Assembly: GCF_902728265.1 (NCBI RefSeq)
Contig: NZ_CACVBR010000008.1
Span: forward strand, 62,001 to 126,000
DNA length: 64,000 nt
Reading direction: 5' to 3'
Origin: Chryseobacterium potabilaquae
GTDB lineage: Bacteria > Bacteroidota > Bacteroidia > Flavobacteriales > Weeksellaceae
A program made the translations under genes and the position numbers. The notes below the pieces were generated by a model. That model saw only the letters and a list, made by a program, of their open reading frames with translations, did no database searches and had not been told where the DNA came from. Shown piece by piece: positions 8,716 through 18,028 of the stretch. Numbering within the stretch: position 1 is the stretch's first letter; the number at the start of each line of letters is the position of its first letter.

Positions 8716-9684
8716 TTATAAAACTTTTTCCACTATTTTCTGAATATCTAGCTCTTCCAAACACGCCCAATCTCCTCGATAGCATTCCTTATCACCAAAA
8801 ACGGAACAAGGCCTGCAAGTAAGATCTTTTACTTGCACAACATCATCCGGACTTTGCCCAAAGCCCAAAAAGCCGGCATAAGGATGTGTTGCTCCCCAGA
8901 TAGACACACATCTCGTTCCCATTAAACTTGCCAAATGCATGTTTGCAGAATCCATAGAAATCATTAATTCCAGTTGAGAAATTTTCTCAAGCTCTTCTTC
9001 AAGGCTTAACTTGCCGGAGAGACTTTTGGTATTAGGAATTTCTTTTTCCCATTTCTCAAGCGTTTCAGTTTCCTTACTACCTCCTCCAAAAAAATAAACC
9101 TTATATTTCTTCGCCAATAATCTTGCTAATTCATATGATTTTTCCAAAGGAAGCATTTTTCCCTTATGTTGAGCAAAAGGAGCAAAGCCAATACCGGATT
9201 TTTTTTGAGAAAGAGATCTCAATTGATGAGAAAGCTCAACCTTAAAACCCATTTCACGAAAAACATCAGCATATCGCTCTACTGTTCTTCTTAATTGAAC
9301 TTTATCAAGATTCCTGATATCTGTAAGCTTTTCTTTTTCTTCTTTTCCTTTTTTTATTTTAAACACCTTAAACCCTTTCCTTCTATAAATTTTATCTATA
9401 ATTTTAGTTCTAATTACATCATGAAGGTTAGCTATAAAATCGGGTTGAAATTCTATTATGAGATCATTACTCAATCGTCTTAACCCTAAGAATCCTTTGT
9501 AATCATCTAAATCAATTCCTTTAAATATTAAATTCGGAATATTTGCAAACAAGCCTTTAAAATTATTTCTCGAAACCATGACAATCTCTACATTTGGATT
9601 TTGTTCCAAAAGTTCCCGAAAAACAGGTGCTGTCATTGCCACATCACCAAAAGCTGAAAAACGATATACTAAAATTCTAGTCAC
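8716..9684 (-). CDS. Glycosyltransferase family 9 (heptosyltransferase-like)
   Basis: A 322-residue GT-B sugar transferase of family 9, the ADP-heptose:LPS heptosyltransferase group acting on the cytoplasmic side of lipopolysaccharide core assembly. MTRILVYRFSAFGDVAMTAP is the usual N-terminal strand plus conserved Asp loop. FFGGGSKETE and LMISMDSANMHLASLMG are the C-terminal donor-binding blocks, and ISIWGATHPYAGFLGFGQ-like residues follow. It starts two bases after sufE. Flavobacteria often lack classical heptose, so the real donor could differ. Confidence 0.88.
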   Translation of the reverse strand: MTRILVYRFSAFGDVAMTAPVFRELLEQNPNVEIVMVSRNNFKGLFANIPNLIFKGIDLDDYKGFLGLRRLSNDLIIEFQPDFIANLHDVIRTKIIDKIYRRKGFKVFKIKKGKEEKEKLTDIRNLDKVQLRRTVERYADVFREMGFKVELSHQLRSLSQKKSGIGFAPFAQHKGKMLPLEKSYELARLLAKKYKVYFFGGGSKETETLEKWEKEIPNTKSLSGKLSLEEELEKISQLELMISMDSANMHLASLMGTRCVSIWGATHPYAGFLGFGQSPDDVVQVKDLTCRPCSVFGDKECYRGDWACLEELDIQKIVEKVL

Positions 9685-9686
9685 AG

Positions 9687-10106
9687 TTATGACTTTAATT
9701 GATAAGCAACTGCATAAAATTTAATTTGTTTAGTCATAGCCATCAACCCATTAGCCCTAGACGGAGAAAGGAATTCTTGTAATCCAATCGCTGAAATGAA
9801 TTCGAAATCGGAATCTAAAATTTCCTTTGTGGAATGACCGCTGTAAATACTTACAAGCAGAGAAACAATCCCTTTAGGTAAAATACCGTCAGAGTCTGCA
9901 TTGAAATATAGTTTTCCATCAATAAACTCAGCATCAATCCACACCTTACTTTGACATCCTTTAATGAGGTTCTCATCTGTTTTCTTATCTTCCGCTAATC
10001 CTTTCAACTCTTTTCCCAGATCAATAATGTATTCATACTTCTGCTCCCAATCGTCAAGAAAAGCAAATTCATCAATTATTTCTTGCTGTTTTTCTTTAAT
10101 GGTCAT
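9687..10106 (-). CDS. sufE: SufE-family sulfur acceptor protein
   Basis: A 139-residue cysteine desulfurase partner. SufE accepts persulfide sulfur from SufS on one cysteine and passes it to the Fe-S scaffold. The motif IKGCQSKVW places this cysteine at residue 51, the same number as in E. coli SufE. LYFNADSDGILPKGIVSLL and FLSPSRANGLMAM are the other family blocks. No other suf gene is nearby; it lies between two glycosyltransferase genes, so linkage does not reflect function. A CsdE-like role is an alternative that sequence alone cannot exclude. Confidence 0.92.
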   Translation of the reverse strand: MTIKEKQQEIIDEFAFLDDWEQKYEYIIDLGKELKGLAEDKKTDENLIKGCQSKVWIDAEFIDGKLYFNADSDGILPKGIVSLLVSIYSGHSTKEILDSDFEFISAIGLQEFLSPSRANGLMAMTKQIKFYAVAYQLKS

Positions 10107-10153
10107 TTCAAATATTTATCTTTAGGCAAAGATAACCAATTTTATAAAGATAA

Positions 10154-11251
10154 TTACCTGCCTGCTTTTTCAAAAACTTCTAATAATTTCATTTCTTCAT
10201 TTTCCCAACAAAAAACTTTTGAGGCTTTCTCAAGCTCTGTTTGGTAATTCCCTCTTCCTTTCTCTAAAATAATTTTGATGGCCTTTGCCATATTTTCAGG
10301 TTGATGATCTTCAATAATTTCTCCAATATCATATTTTCTTTTAATTGCTTTCATCTCTGGAAGGTCCGATAAAACAAGAGGAACATGGGCCTGAATACAA
10401 TCAAGTACTTTATTAGGCAATGAATATAAATAGCTATCTCCTCCGTTCTCTTCAACGCTTACTCCACAATCTGCTGTCACGGTAATTTTGCGTAATTCTT
10501 CAGGATTTAATTTTCCCAAAAAAATAACTTTATCCTTTAAGTTTTCTTTAATTACCAGCTCTTCATATTCCTTTTTTCTAGGGCCCTCTCCTGCAATTTT
10601 AAAAACAACATCCTCTAAATGATGCATCGCCAAAATAACTTTATCAATTCCTCGGAAAGGATTGATTGCTCCTTGATAAAGGATGATTTTGGGTTTGTTT
10701 TCAGGAATTTCGATGCGAAAATTGATTTTTCTGGGTGTATTTTGAATAACTGTAGGTTTTATTCTGTATTTTTTTTCAAACCATTTTGCATAGCTCCCAC
10801 TTGCCGTAATCATGAATTCTATCTTGGGAAGAATATTTCTTTCCATATACTTCCATAGCTTTTGCGATATTTTACCCTGAATAGCAGGCATTTCAGAGAA
10901 AATTTCATGACTATCAAAAATCAAAGGAATATTTAATTTTTTAGCAATAAGATAGTTTGGAAGCAGAGCATCCAGATCATTAGCATGAAGAATCGTATTT
11001 TGATTTGCTTTTTTTTTCAGTTCATGATATAATTTCCAATTAAATTCAAAATAAGCTGTTTTTAAACTTTTTGAATGTAATTTAAGTCTTGAAAAAGGAT
11101 AAGGACGTGACATTTTTTCTGCTCCATTCCAATCATTTCCAATCAACTCGATTTTATATCCATTATCATAGAGGGTTCTACAAACTTTTTCAATCCGTTG
11201 ATCAGTGTATAAATTACTAAAAGCAGAAGTAATTATTTTTGCTTTTTTCAT
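10154..11251 (-). CDS. Glycosyltransferase family 4 (GT-B)
   Basis: A 365-residue sugar transferase with two Rossmann-like domains. The N-terminal part contains IELIGNDWNG and the acceptor-side block TILHANDLDALLPNYL followed by FDSHEIFSEM. The C-terminal donor domain has ILYQGAINPFRGIDKVI, FKIAGEGPRKKEYE and VSVEENGGDSYLYSLPNKVLD-type residues, with the family's glutamates near residue 290. Such enzymes build surface polysaccharide or glycoprotein glycans. It overlaps the upstream YgjV-like gene by one base and is in operon with sufE and the GT9 gene. Confidence 0.88.
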   Translation of the reverse strand: MKKAKIITSAFSNLYTDQRIEKVCRTLYDNGYKIELIGNDWNGAEKMSRPYPFSRLKLHSKSLKTAYFEFNWKLYHELKKKANQNTILHANDLDALLPNYLIAKKLNIPLIFDSHEIFSEMPAIQGKISQKLWKYMERNILPKIEFMITASGSYAKWFEKKYRIKPTVIQNTPRKINFRIEIPENKPKIILYQGAINPFRGIDKVILAMHHLEDVVFKIAGEGPRKKEYEELVIKENLKDKVIFLGKLNPEELRKITVTADCGVSVEENGGDSYLYSLPNKVLDCIQAHVPLVLSDLPEMKAIKRKYDIGEIIEDHQPENMAKAIKIILEKGRGNYQTELEKASKVFCWENEEMKLLEVFEKAGR

Positions 11252-11475
11252 TAACTTTTTTTACTTATCAATAAATGATATAGTTGTATAAAGCAAATAA
11301 GTCCGTTTGGGATAATGACAGGCCAAAGCATTCCGCTAAATAGGCCATAAATAACAAAACAAATACAGCCAATCAAATTCACAATTCTAATCTTCCTTAC
11401 ATCTTTCAAAATGAAGCTTAAAACAATAAAAAGTGATGCGGAATATCCAATATAAGTAGCAATTTCAGGGTTCAT
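11251..11475 (-). CDS. YgjV-like small inner-membrane protein
   Basis: A 74-residue protein with about three hydrophobic helices: residues 5-22 (IGYSASLFIVLSFIL), a central pair (NLIGCICFVIYGLFSG) and MLWPVIIPNGLICFIQLYHL. The pattern, in particular the IGYSAS start and NxxGxxxFxxYG, resembles the YgjV/Imp-YgjV family, which also has members mislabelled as enzymes in databases. Function is unknown. Its stop overlaps the start of the glycosyltransferase by one base, so it is probably the first gene of that operon. Confidence 0.7.
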   Translation of the reverse strand: MNPEIATYIGYSASLFIVLSFILKDVRKIRIVNLIGCICFVIYGLFSGMLWPVIIPNGLICFIQLYHLLISKKS

Positions 11476-11625
11476 GATTTTTTAAAGAGCAACAAACTTA
11501 ATCATTTTCAATAAGATAATAAAATTTTTTTCTGACATAAAGTCATTAATTGTTTTTTGGTAAAATATTTGTAATTTAGATAATGAATAAAAGGCAATTC
11601 TGCTTTTATTCTAATGAGATATATT

Positions 11626-14160
11626 ATGGATTACAAGTTTTCACAAGGCTTGAGCCAAGTGTTCAAGCAAAGCAAGAGCGAAGCTAAAAGGCTGAAAAGT
11701 GAATTTCTTAATACAGAACATCTACTTTTAGGTATTATAAAAACAGAAAACTCTGCAAAAGAAATCCTTCAAAACCTTCATGCGGATTTAACACAAATCA
11801 GAAGGAAAATTGAAACTTTAAATATGGCAAGTCTTAGCCCTATTTCTGAGGAGGTTCCTAATATTTCTTTCACTAAAATGGCAGATCATGCCATTAAACG
11901 TGCAGAGCTAGAATGTAGGCAATATAAGAGCAATGAAATTAATACCGTTCATTTGCTTCTTGGCATTCTTTATAAATATGAGGACCCCACCTCCAACATA
12001 TTAGGAGCTTATGAAATTGACTATGAAGGAGTTTCAAAGGAATACCAGACTATGCTCAAAAATTCCGGACAATCTCCGCAAATGAGTGCGTATGATGATG
12101 ATGATGAAAGAGAGGAATTTGAGCAAATGAGAAAACCAACAGGGAATTTAAGCTCCGCTAAAAGTAAAACTCCAACTTTGGATAACTTTGGTAGAGACCT
12201 AACCTCTTTAGCGAGAGATGGAAAATTAGATCCGGTAATTGGTCGTGAAAAAGAAATTGAGAGAGTTTCTCAAATTTTATCCCGCAGAAAGAAAAATAAC
12301 CCTTTACTTATTGGTGAACCTGGAGTGGGTAAATCTGCTATCGCAGAAGGACTTGCTTTAAGAATCCAACAAAAAAAGGTTTCCAGAGTTCTTTATGGCA
12401 AACGTGTGATTACGTTAGACTTGGCAAGTTTAGTTGCCGGAACAAAATATCGTGGTCAGTTTGAAGAAAGGATGAAAGCCATTATGACTGAACTGGAAAA
12501 AAACCGCGATGTCATCTTATTTATTGATGAGCTTCACACTATTGTAGGTGCAGGAAGTTCTACAGGAAGTTTAGATGCATCCAATATGTTTAAACCTGCT
12601 TTAGCAAGAGGCGAAATTCAGTGCATTGGAGCCACTACTTTGGATGAATACCGCCAGTATATTGAAAAAGATGGAGCTTTAGAAAGAAGATTTCAAAAGG
12701 TGATGGTTGAGCCAACTTCAATTGATGAAACCATTCAAATCTTAAATCAAATTAAAGATAAGTATGAAGAACATCATAATGTGATTTATACTCCTGAAGC
12801 TATTGCTGCATGTGTCAATTTGACATCACGATATATTACAGACCGTTTCTTACCAGACAAAGCAATCGATGCAATGGATGAAGCCGGTTCCCGTGTTTAT
12901 ATCAAAAACATGAAGGTTCCTACAGAAATCATTGATTTTGAGAAGAAAATTGAAGATATTAAAGATCTTAAACAAAAGGCTGTGAAAGCCCAAGATTATC
13001 TTGAAGCAAGAAAACTAAAAGATGAAGAAGAGCGTCTTCAGATGGAATTGAACGCAGCTCAAGATAAATGGGATAAAGATGTAAAGGAGAAAAAAGAAAC
13101 AGTAAGTGAAGAAAATGTCGCTGAAGTGGTTTCTATGATGAGCGGTGTTCCTGTAACCAAAGTGGGTAAGAATGAGCTTGATAAATTAGCTCATATGGAT
13201 GGAAACTTGAATGGTAAAGTGATTGGACAGGAAGATGCCGTGAAGAAAGTTGTGAAGGCAATTCAAAGAAACAGAGCCGGTCTTAAAGATCCAAATCGAC
13301 CAATAGGTACATTTATTTTCTTAGGTACTACCGGTGTGGGTAAGACAGAACTTGCTAAAGTAATGGCGAGAGAATTATTTGATTCTGATGAAGCGTTAAT
13401 TAGAATTGATATGAGTGAATACATGGAAAAATTCGCTATTTCAAGATTAGTGGGTGCTCCTCCAGGATATGTTGGATATGAAGAAGGAGGTCAATTGACA
13501 GAAGCGGTAAGAAGAAAACCTTACGCGGTAGTTCTTTTGGACGAAATCGAAAAAGCGCATCCTGATGTATTTAACATCTTATTACAAATTTTAGACGAAG
13601 GTCATGTAACAGACAGTTTAGGAAGAAAAATTGATTTTAGAAATACGATTATTATCCTTACTTCTAATATTGGAACAAGAGATCTTAAAGATTTTGGGGA
13701 TGGCGTAGGATTCGGAACCAACGCAAAGAAATCAAGCTCAGATACAAGGGCAAGAAGCACTATAGAAAATGCTCTTAAAAAAGCCTTTGCTCCTGAATTC
13801 TTAAATAGAATTGATGACATTATTATCTTTAACTCTCTTGAACAAAATGACATTAAGAGAATTATTGATATTGAATTGAATAAGCTCTATGGCAGACTTG
13901 AAAAATTAGGATATAAGGTAGAATTAACAGAAGAAGCGAAAGATTTCATTTCTGAAAAAGGATGGGATAAAGACTTCGGAGCTAGACCTTTGAAGCGAGC
14001 AATTCAGAAATATATTGAAGATTTATTGGCAGAAATGCTAGTAAATAAGCAATTAACAGAAAAAGAAACTGTAATACTTGACCTGAATGATTCGAAAGAT
14101 GGGTTAATAGGAAAAACATCCAAACCTAAAAAATCCGCAGAAAAGTCTTCTCAGTCTTAA
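11626..14160 (+). CDS. clpC: ClpC-type AAA+ unfoldase of the Clp protease
   Basis: Hexameric ATPase that unfolds proteins for ClpP and handles misfolded substrates. In order it has a double Clp-N repeat (to about residue 145), a first AAA domain with Walker A GEPGVGKSA and Walker B VILFIDELHT, a central UVR-type coiled segment (QDYLEARKLKDEEERL), and a second AAA domain with GTTGVGKTE and VVLLDEIEKAHPD. The C-terminal D2-small domain ends DFGARPLKRAIQKYIEDLL. Starting at 11626 gives 844 residues beginning MDYKFSQGLSQVF, the usual ClpC start; an in-frame ATG at 11614 adds only MRYI. It is monocistronic with a clear terminator. Confidence 0.95.
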   Translation: MDYKFSQGLSQVFKQSKSEAKRLKSEFLNTEHLLLGIIKTENSAKEILQNLHADLTQIRRKIETLNMASLSPISEEVPNISFTKMADHAIKRAELECRQYKSNEINTVHLLLGILYKYEDPTSNILGAYEIDYEGVSKEYQTMLKNSGQSPQMSAYDDDDEREEFEQMRKPTGNLSSAKSKTPTLDNFGRDLTSLARDGKLDPVIGREKEIERVSQILSRRKKNNPLLIGEPGVGKSAIAEGLALRIQQKKVSRVLYGKRVITLDLASLVAGTKYRGQFEERMKAIMTELEKNRDVILFIDELHTIVGAGSSTGSLDASNMFKPALARGEIQCIGATTLDEYRQYIEKDGALERRFQKVMVEPTSIDETIQILNQIKDKYEEHHNVIYTPEAIAACVNLTSRYITDRFLPDKAIDAMDEAGSRVYIKNMKVPTEIIDFEKKIEDIKDLKQKAVKAQDYLEARKLKDEEERLQMELNAAQDKWDKDVKEKKETVSEENVAEVVSMMSGVPVTKVGKNELDKLAHMDGNLNGKVIGQEDAVKKVVKAIQRNRAGLKDPNRPIGTFIFLGTTGVGKTELAKVMARELFDSDEALIRIDMSEYMEKFAISRLVGAPPGYVGYEEGGQLTEAVRRKPYAVVLLDEIEKAHPDVFNILLQILDEGHVTDSLGRKIDFRNTIIILTSNIGTRDLKDFGDGVGFGTNAKKSSSDTRARSTIENALKKAFAPEFLNRIDDIIIFNSLEQNDIKRIIDIELNKLYGRLEKLGYKVELTEEAKDFISEKGWDKDFGARPLKRAIQKYIEDLLAEMLVNKQLTEKETVILDLNDSKDGLIGKTSKPKKSAEKSSQS

Positions 14161-14184
14161 ATAATTAACTACACATAAAAACTT

Positions 14185-14215
14185 AAAAGCATCGGGTACT
14201 TCTCGATGCTTTTCA
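14185..14215 (+). terminator. Terminator after clpC
   Basis: AAAAGCATCG (14185-14194) pairs with CGATGCTTTT (14204-14213), loop of nine bases. The remaining gap to 14548 is AT-rich with no gene or clear repeat. Confidence 0.88.
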
Positions 14216-14548
14216 TTTATATATACTTTTTTTACTTTAACCCATCTTCCTAAATAGTACATTTTTATATTCTTTGATTTCAAAAAAAACTATAATTTCA
14301 AATTAATCAACACTTATTAAATCATTTTCATTTTTTATGAATTTAATTTAAATAAAAAATACTATTTAATGCATTTATTTCACATCAGCATTACAAAAAA
14401 CAAAATTAAAGCGCCAATACCCCTATCCTATTCATACTTATTTAGTTATAAAACATATTTTCCTAAAACAACACCCCTATAGAAAAGCAATATTCTTCTC
14501 ATAAACAGAATCTATACCCCTTTTGTGAAAAAAAGAAAAATTTTATAA

Positions 14549-14556
14549 TAGTTTTG
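14549..14556 (+). promoter_or_regulatory. -7 promoter element of the YceI-like lipoprotein gene
   Basis: TAGTTTTG fits TAnnTTTG and lies 28 bases before the start codon. The nearest upstream TTTG (14522-14525) is 23 bases away, longer than the ideal 19, so only the -7 box is firm. Confidence 0.55.
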
Positions 14557-14584
14557 CAACGTTAACACAAATAAACCTTTTTTT

Positions 14585-15724
14585 ATGAAAAAAAAATTAT
14601 TTTCAGCAGTACAAAGATACTTGCTAGCTACATTAGTTTTATTAACAATCTCTTGTAGAAAAGATGACGAGCAAATCACCACTACAAATCCTACACAATT
14701 AACCAATTACGATTACAGTATCCAATGGACGGGATATAGATCTAATGATCTTAATAGTCCTTCTGCTGGAACTATAGGATTAAAAGAACTAAACATTAAA
14801 AATGGAGGAAAAATTGTTGAAGCCTTAAAAGATGCCAGCTTTAAATTGGATCTAGAAAGCTTCGCTTCTTATGACTCTGCACCCACTAGAGATTCGAATG
14901 TAAAATCAACATTATTCAATAGCTTAATGAATATTGAAGGGATCATTAAACAATTTGATAGTAATACAAAAAAAGCAACGATTGAGCTTACTATTGGAGG
15001 AGTAAAAAAAGATATTGTTTTTGATTATATTACTGAATCTTCGGATGAAAAAATAAGTATTGGAGGCTATATAGATCTTATTGAGCAATTTAATGCTACC
15101 ACAGCTATGAATGCTTTAAAAGCAGTATGCCCTCATGCAATGCCTCCTAAAATCCGTCTATTTGTAAAAGTATGGCCAAAAGGGCAAGATGCGCCTAAGC
15201 AATATGCAGATAATTTTGACTATGAGCTAAAATGGACAGGATATAGAGACAATCCAAGTGCTCCAACTGAAAAACTCGCAGTATCAGGAACATTGAGATT
15301 AAATAAATTTATTGTACAAAGTTCAGATACAAATCTTGTAGGTGCATTAAATGATGCTTATTTTGAAATAGATAAAAAAAGTCTTACTTCCCAAAGTCCT
15401 GGCGGCCAAAATCCTGGTAGAGATAATAATATTATTACTTATTTATTAGAAGCCGGTGAAATAGGAGGATTGAATATCGGAGGATCTTTCGGTCAATTTA
15501 ATACTCAAAATAATACGGTATCAATAAGTATTTTTGTAGGCGCTAGGAGAGTAAGTAAAACGTTCAATTATGAAATGACCAATAATGAAATTAAAATCAC
15601 AGGGAGTATTGATTTAAAAGATGATTTTGGAGTTCCAAATGCGTTGATGTCTTTACAAAATAATAGCCCGCATAATGTCACTTATTCTGATGTAGATCTT
15701 AATATCCGTGTTTGGAAAAAATAA
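14585..15724 (+). CDS. Lipoprotein with two tandem YceI-like domains
   Basis: A 379-residue exported lipoprotein: signal peptide ending LLTISCRKD, with Cys21 or so as the lipidated residue. The mature part holds two similar halves. Each begins with a strand of the form YDYSIQWTGYR / FDYELKWTGYR, contains a block like ASFKLDLESF / AYFEIDKKSL followed by a conserved RD(S)N, and ends with GYIDLIEQF / GSIDLKDDF and a W at the end of the last strand. This is the layout of YceI-like lipid-binding beta-barrels, here duplicated. YceI proteins bind isoprenoid-type lipids; the ligand here is unknown. It is monocistronic. Confidence 0.75.
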   Translation: MKKKLFSAVQRYLLATLVLLTISCRKDDEQITTTNPTQLTNYDYSIQWTGYRSNDLNSPSAGTIGLKELNIKNGGKIVEALKDASFKLDLESFASYDSAPTRDSNVKSTLFNSLMNIEGIIKQFDSNTKKATIELTIGGVKKDIVFDYITESSDEKISIGGYIDLIEQFNATTAMNALKAVCPHAMPPKIRLFVKVWPKGQDAPKQYADNFDYELKWTGYRDNPSAPTEKLAVSGTLRLNKFIVQSSDTNLVGALNDAYFEIDKKSLTSQSPGGQNPGRDNNIITYLLEAGEIGGLNIGGSFGQFNTQNNTVSISIFVGARRVSKTFNYEMTNNEIKITGSIDLKDDFGVPNALMSLQNNSPHNVTYSDVDLNIRVWKK

Positions 15725-15766
15725 TTTGATTACAAAAAGAAATCAAAAATTTACATACAAAGATAT

Positions 15767-15795
15767 AAAGCACTGGGATCATCCTAGTGCTTTAT
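15767..15795. terminator. Bidirectional terminator
   Basis: AAAGCACTGGGAT (15767-15779) pairs with ATCCTAGTGCTTT (15781-15793) with one mismatch. It lies between the convergent lipoprotein and barrel genes. Confidence 0.85.
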
Positions 15796-15821
15796 CATAT
15801 ATATTCTACCATTCTCTTGCT

Positions 15822-16349
15822 CTAAAGCCCTACCACAAAACCAATATTAGGTATTAAACCACTTGAAAACACACTTGAGTTTTCCTTCCAAAGGACATTA
15901 TACATTAACCCAATCTGCATGAAAGAATTATTTCCAATTCTCTGCATATATCCTCCTCCCAGATATAAAGCCGTCTCCTGTTCATTGGTTGAATAATCAT
16001 AATATTTATCCTTGTAGTTAATAAAATATTGCTGTAAGTTTGCTCCCAAGTAAAACGATCTACCGATATAATAATTCATAAATGGGCCTACCCCGAACAT
16101 GGTTGATTTAAAAGAATTGGAAGTTTGCCATGAAACACTTCCCACGACTCCTCCTTCCAAATCATCAGTAATTTTATATCCTACTCTGGGTGAAGCTTGA
16201 AGGTAAAAGGCACTATTACTTCCGAATCCAATACCAATTCCACCTCCGAAAGTCCACTTATTATTACCCTGAGGTGTAGTTCCTACTGCCACTTGGGAAA
16301 ACACTGATGCTGAGAAAAACAGCATGAGAGGGATCATAAATTTTTTCAT
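15822..16349 (-). CDS. Outer-membrane beta-barrel protein
   Basis: A small porin-like protein of 175 residues when started at MKKFMIPLML (16349), which gives a standard signal peptide ending SVFSQ; the longer form beginning six codons upstream at 16367 would bury the signal. The mature part is a series of alternating aromatic/hydrophobic strands with Gly/Asn turns (GGGIGIGFGSNSAFYLQ, YKITDDLEGGVVG, and the final strand IPNIGFVVGL), typical of eight-stranded OmpW/OmpX-like barrels common in flavobacteria. Function is unknown. It is divergent from mnmA, with 105 bases between the starts. Confidence 0.8.
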   Translation of the reverse strand: MKKFMIPLMLFFSASVFSQVAVGTTPQGNNKWTFGGGIGIGFGSNSAFYLQASPRVGYKITDDLEGGVVGSVSWQTSNSFKSTMFGVGPFMNYYIGRSFYLGANLQQYFINYKDKYYDYSTNEQETALYLGGGYMQRIGNNSFMQIGLMYNVLWKENSSVFSSGLIPNIGFVVGL

Positions 16350-16387
16350 ATCTATTGTTTTTATCAATATGTAAAATTATAATTTTT

Positions 16388-16414
16388 TTTGCGAAAAGGA
16401 TTATCGTAATTTTG
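16388..16414 (+). promoter_or_regulatory. Probable promoter of mnmA
   Basis: -7 box TAATTTTG (16407-16414) matches TAnnTTTG. A TTTG lies at 16388-16391, but the spacer is 15 rather than about 19 bases. Confidence 0.6.
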
Positions 16415-16454
16415 CAACCGGTAAGATAAAGATAAAAACTTTATCAGAAATATT

Positions 16455-17642
16455 ATGAAAGTAGTTGTCGGATTATCAGGAGGAGTAGATTCCAGTGTGA
16501 CAGCATATTTGTTGCAACAACAGGGTTATGATGTGGTTGCTCTATTTATGAGGAACTGGAATGATGCTTCCGTGACGTTAGAAGATGAATGTCCTTGGAT
16601 TGAAGATAGTAATGATGCCCTTATGGTGGCACAAAAACTAGGAATCCCTTTTCAGGTAATTGATATGAGTGATCTTTATAAGGAACGTATCGTAGACTAT
16701 ATGTTTGCTGAATATGAAAAAGGAAGAACACCCAATCCCGATATTTTATGCAATAGAGAAGTAAAATTTGATGTTTTTATGAAAACGGCAATGTCTTTAG
16801 GAGCGGATAAAGTAGCTACAGGACATTATGCAAGAGTAAATTCCAGTTTTGACGAAAATGGAAAAGAAATATTCCATCTTTTAGCTGGAAAAGACAACAA
16901 TAAAGATCAGTCTTATTTTCTTTGCCAGCTAAACCAAGATCAATTATCTAAAGCGTTGTTCCCTATTGGAGAACTCACCAAACCACAAGTAAGAGAAATT
17001 GCGAAAGAAATTGGATTGGTAACCGCTGATAAAAAAGATTCTCAAGGATTATGTTTTATTGGAAAAGTGAGCCTTCCTCAGTTCTTACAACAACAACTGG
17101 TCCCAAAAGAAGGTGAAATTGTAGAAATTTTCAAAGATTCAGGTCATTTTGGAAAGAAAACACCAGAGTTTTCTTCAAAACAGGAAGAGCTCGAATTTTT
17201 AAGCCAAAAAATAAGTTATAAAAAATCTGATGGAAAAGTCATCGGAAAACATCAAGGGGCTCAGTTTTTTACTATCGGACAAAGTAAGGGATTAGGAATT
17301 GGCGGACATAAAGAAAGCTGTTTCATTATCTCAAGAGATATGGAAAACAATATTCTTTTTGTTGGAGAAGGACATCAGTTTCCAGGATTATTGAAAAAAG
17401 CTTTAAAAATTGATAATTCTGAGCTGCATTGGGTACGTGAAGATCTAAGATTGAAAAATGGAGAGTCGATGGAAGTAATGGCAAGATTCCGATACAGACA
17501 ACCTTTACAAAAAGCAACTTTATACCAATTTGATGAAGCATTTTATATTGAATTCGAAAATCCTCAGTCTGCTATTGCAGAAGGCCAATTTGCATCTTGG
17601 TACATCGATGAAGAACTTTTAGGAAGTGGTGTAATTTCATAA
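16455..17642 (+). CDS. mnmA: tRNA 2-thiouridylase MnmA
   Basis: Installs the 2-thio group on wobble U34 of tRNA for Lys, Glu and Gln. The PP-loop [10 protein letters not shown] (residues 6-15) binds ATP. Cys99 in ILCNREVKF and Cys200 in [10 protein letters not shown] are the catalytic pair that form the persulfide, matching the two essential cysteines of the E. coli enzyme. The 395-residue length is slightly above average because of an insertion near residues 230-255. mnmG, acting on the same wobble base at position 5, lies 39 kb away in this window. Confidence 0.95.
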   Translation: MKVVVGLSGGVDSSVTAYLLQQQGYDVVALFMRNWNDASVTLEDECPWIEDSNDALMVAQKLGIPFQVIDMSDLYKERIVDYMFAEYEKGRTPNPDILCNREVKFDVFMKTAMSLGADKVATGHYARVNSSFDENGKEIFHLLAGKDNNKDQSYFLCQLNQDQLSKALFPIGELTKPQVREIAKEIGLVTADKKDSQGLCFIGKVSLPQFLQQQLVPKEGEIVEIFKDSGHFGKKTPEFSSKQEELEFLSQKISYKKSDGKVIGKHQGAQFFTIGQSKGLGIGGHKESCFIISRDMENNILFVGEGHQFPGLLKKALKIDNSELHWVREDLRLKNGESMEVMARFRYRQPLQKATLYQFDEAFYIEFENPQSAIAEGQFASWYIDEELLGSGVIS

Positions 17643-17678
17643 TTAAAGTATATATTTTTATATTTATTAATAAGTCAT

Positions 17679-17704
17679 AAACCCGAAGCTTGTGTTTCGG
17701 GTTA
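17679..17704 (+). terminator. Terminator after mnmA
   Basis: AAACCCGAA (17679-17687) pairs with TTCGGGTT (17696-17703). Confidence 0.8.
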
Positions 17705-17953
17705 TTCATTTAAAGCTGTTCTCATTAGAAGAGGTATTTTAGATAGTAGAAGATTATTTCTGCTATGGTATTTATGATTTTAAAAATGATAAATACATTT
17801 TGTTATTTATATGAAACCATAAGTTGTAATATATGGGAGAGATATTTTATTTACTGTAATCATTTTAATAATAGTTTGAATAATTTTAAAATTATAAACC
17901 ATAAGAAGATATTATTATTTTTATTCAAAAACGCCTAAATCATTATAGTATTT

Positions 17954-17969
17954 AAAGTTAATTAACTTT
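17954..17969. promoter_or_regulatory. Perfect 16-bp palindrome upstream of peptide gene 1
   Basis: AAAGTTAATTAACTTT is a perfect dyad ending 25 bases before the -33 box of the peptide promoter, a plausible position for a regulator site. No protein can be assigned. Apart from this the stretch 17705-17994 is AT-rich without a gene. Confidence 0.4.
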
Positions 17970-17994
17970 TTTAATGTTTTTTTAATAAATAATA

Positions 17995-18025
17995 TTTGGC
18001 ATTATAAATTTACTTTCTATCTTTG
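17995..18025 (+). promoter_or_regulatory. Flavobacterial promoter of the first 39-residue peptide gene
   Basis: TTTG (17995-17998) and TATCTTTG (18018-18025) are spaced exactly 19 bases, a perfect Bacteroidetes sigma-factor consensus. The peptide ATG is 30 bases downstream. The second peptide copy keeps the leader but lacks this -7 box. Confidence 0.85.
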
Positions 18026-18028
18026 CAT

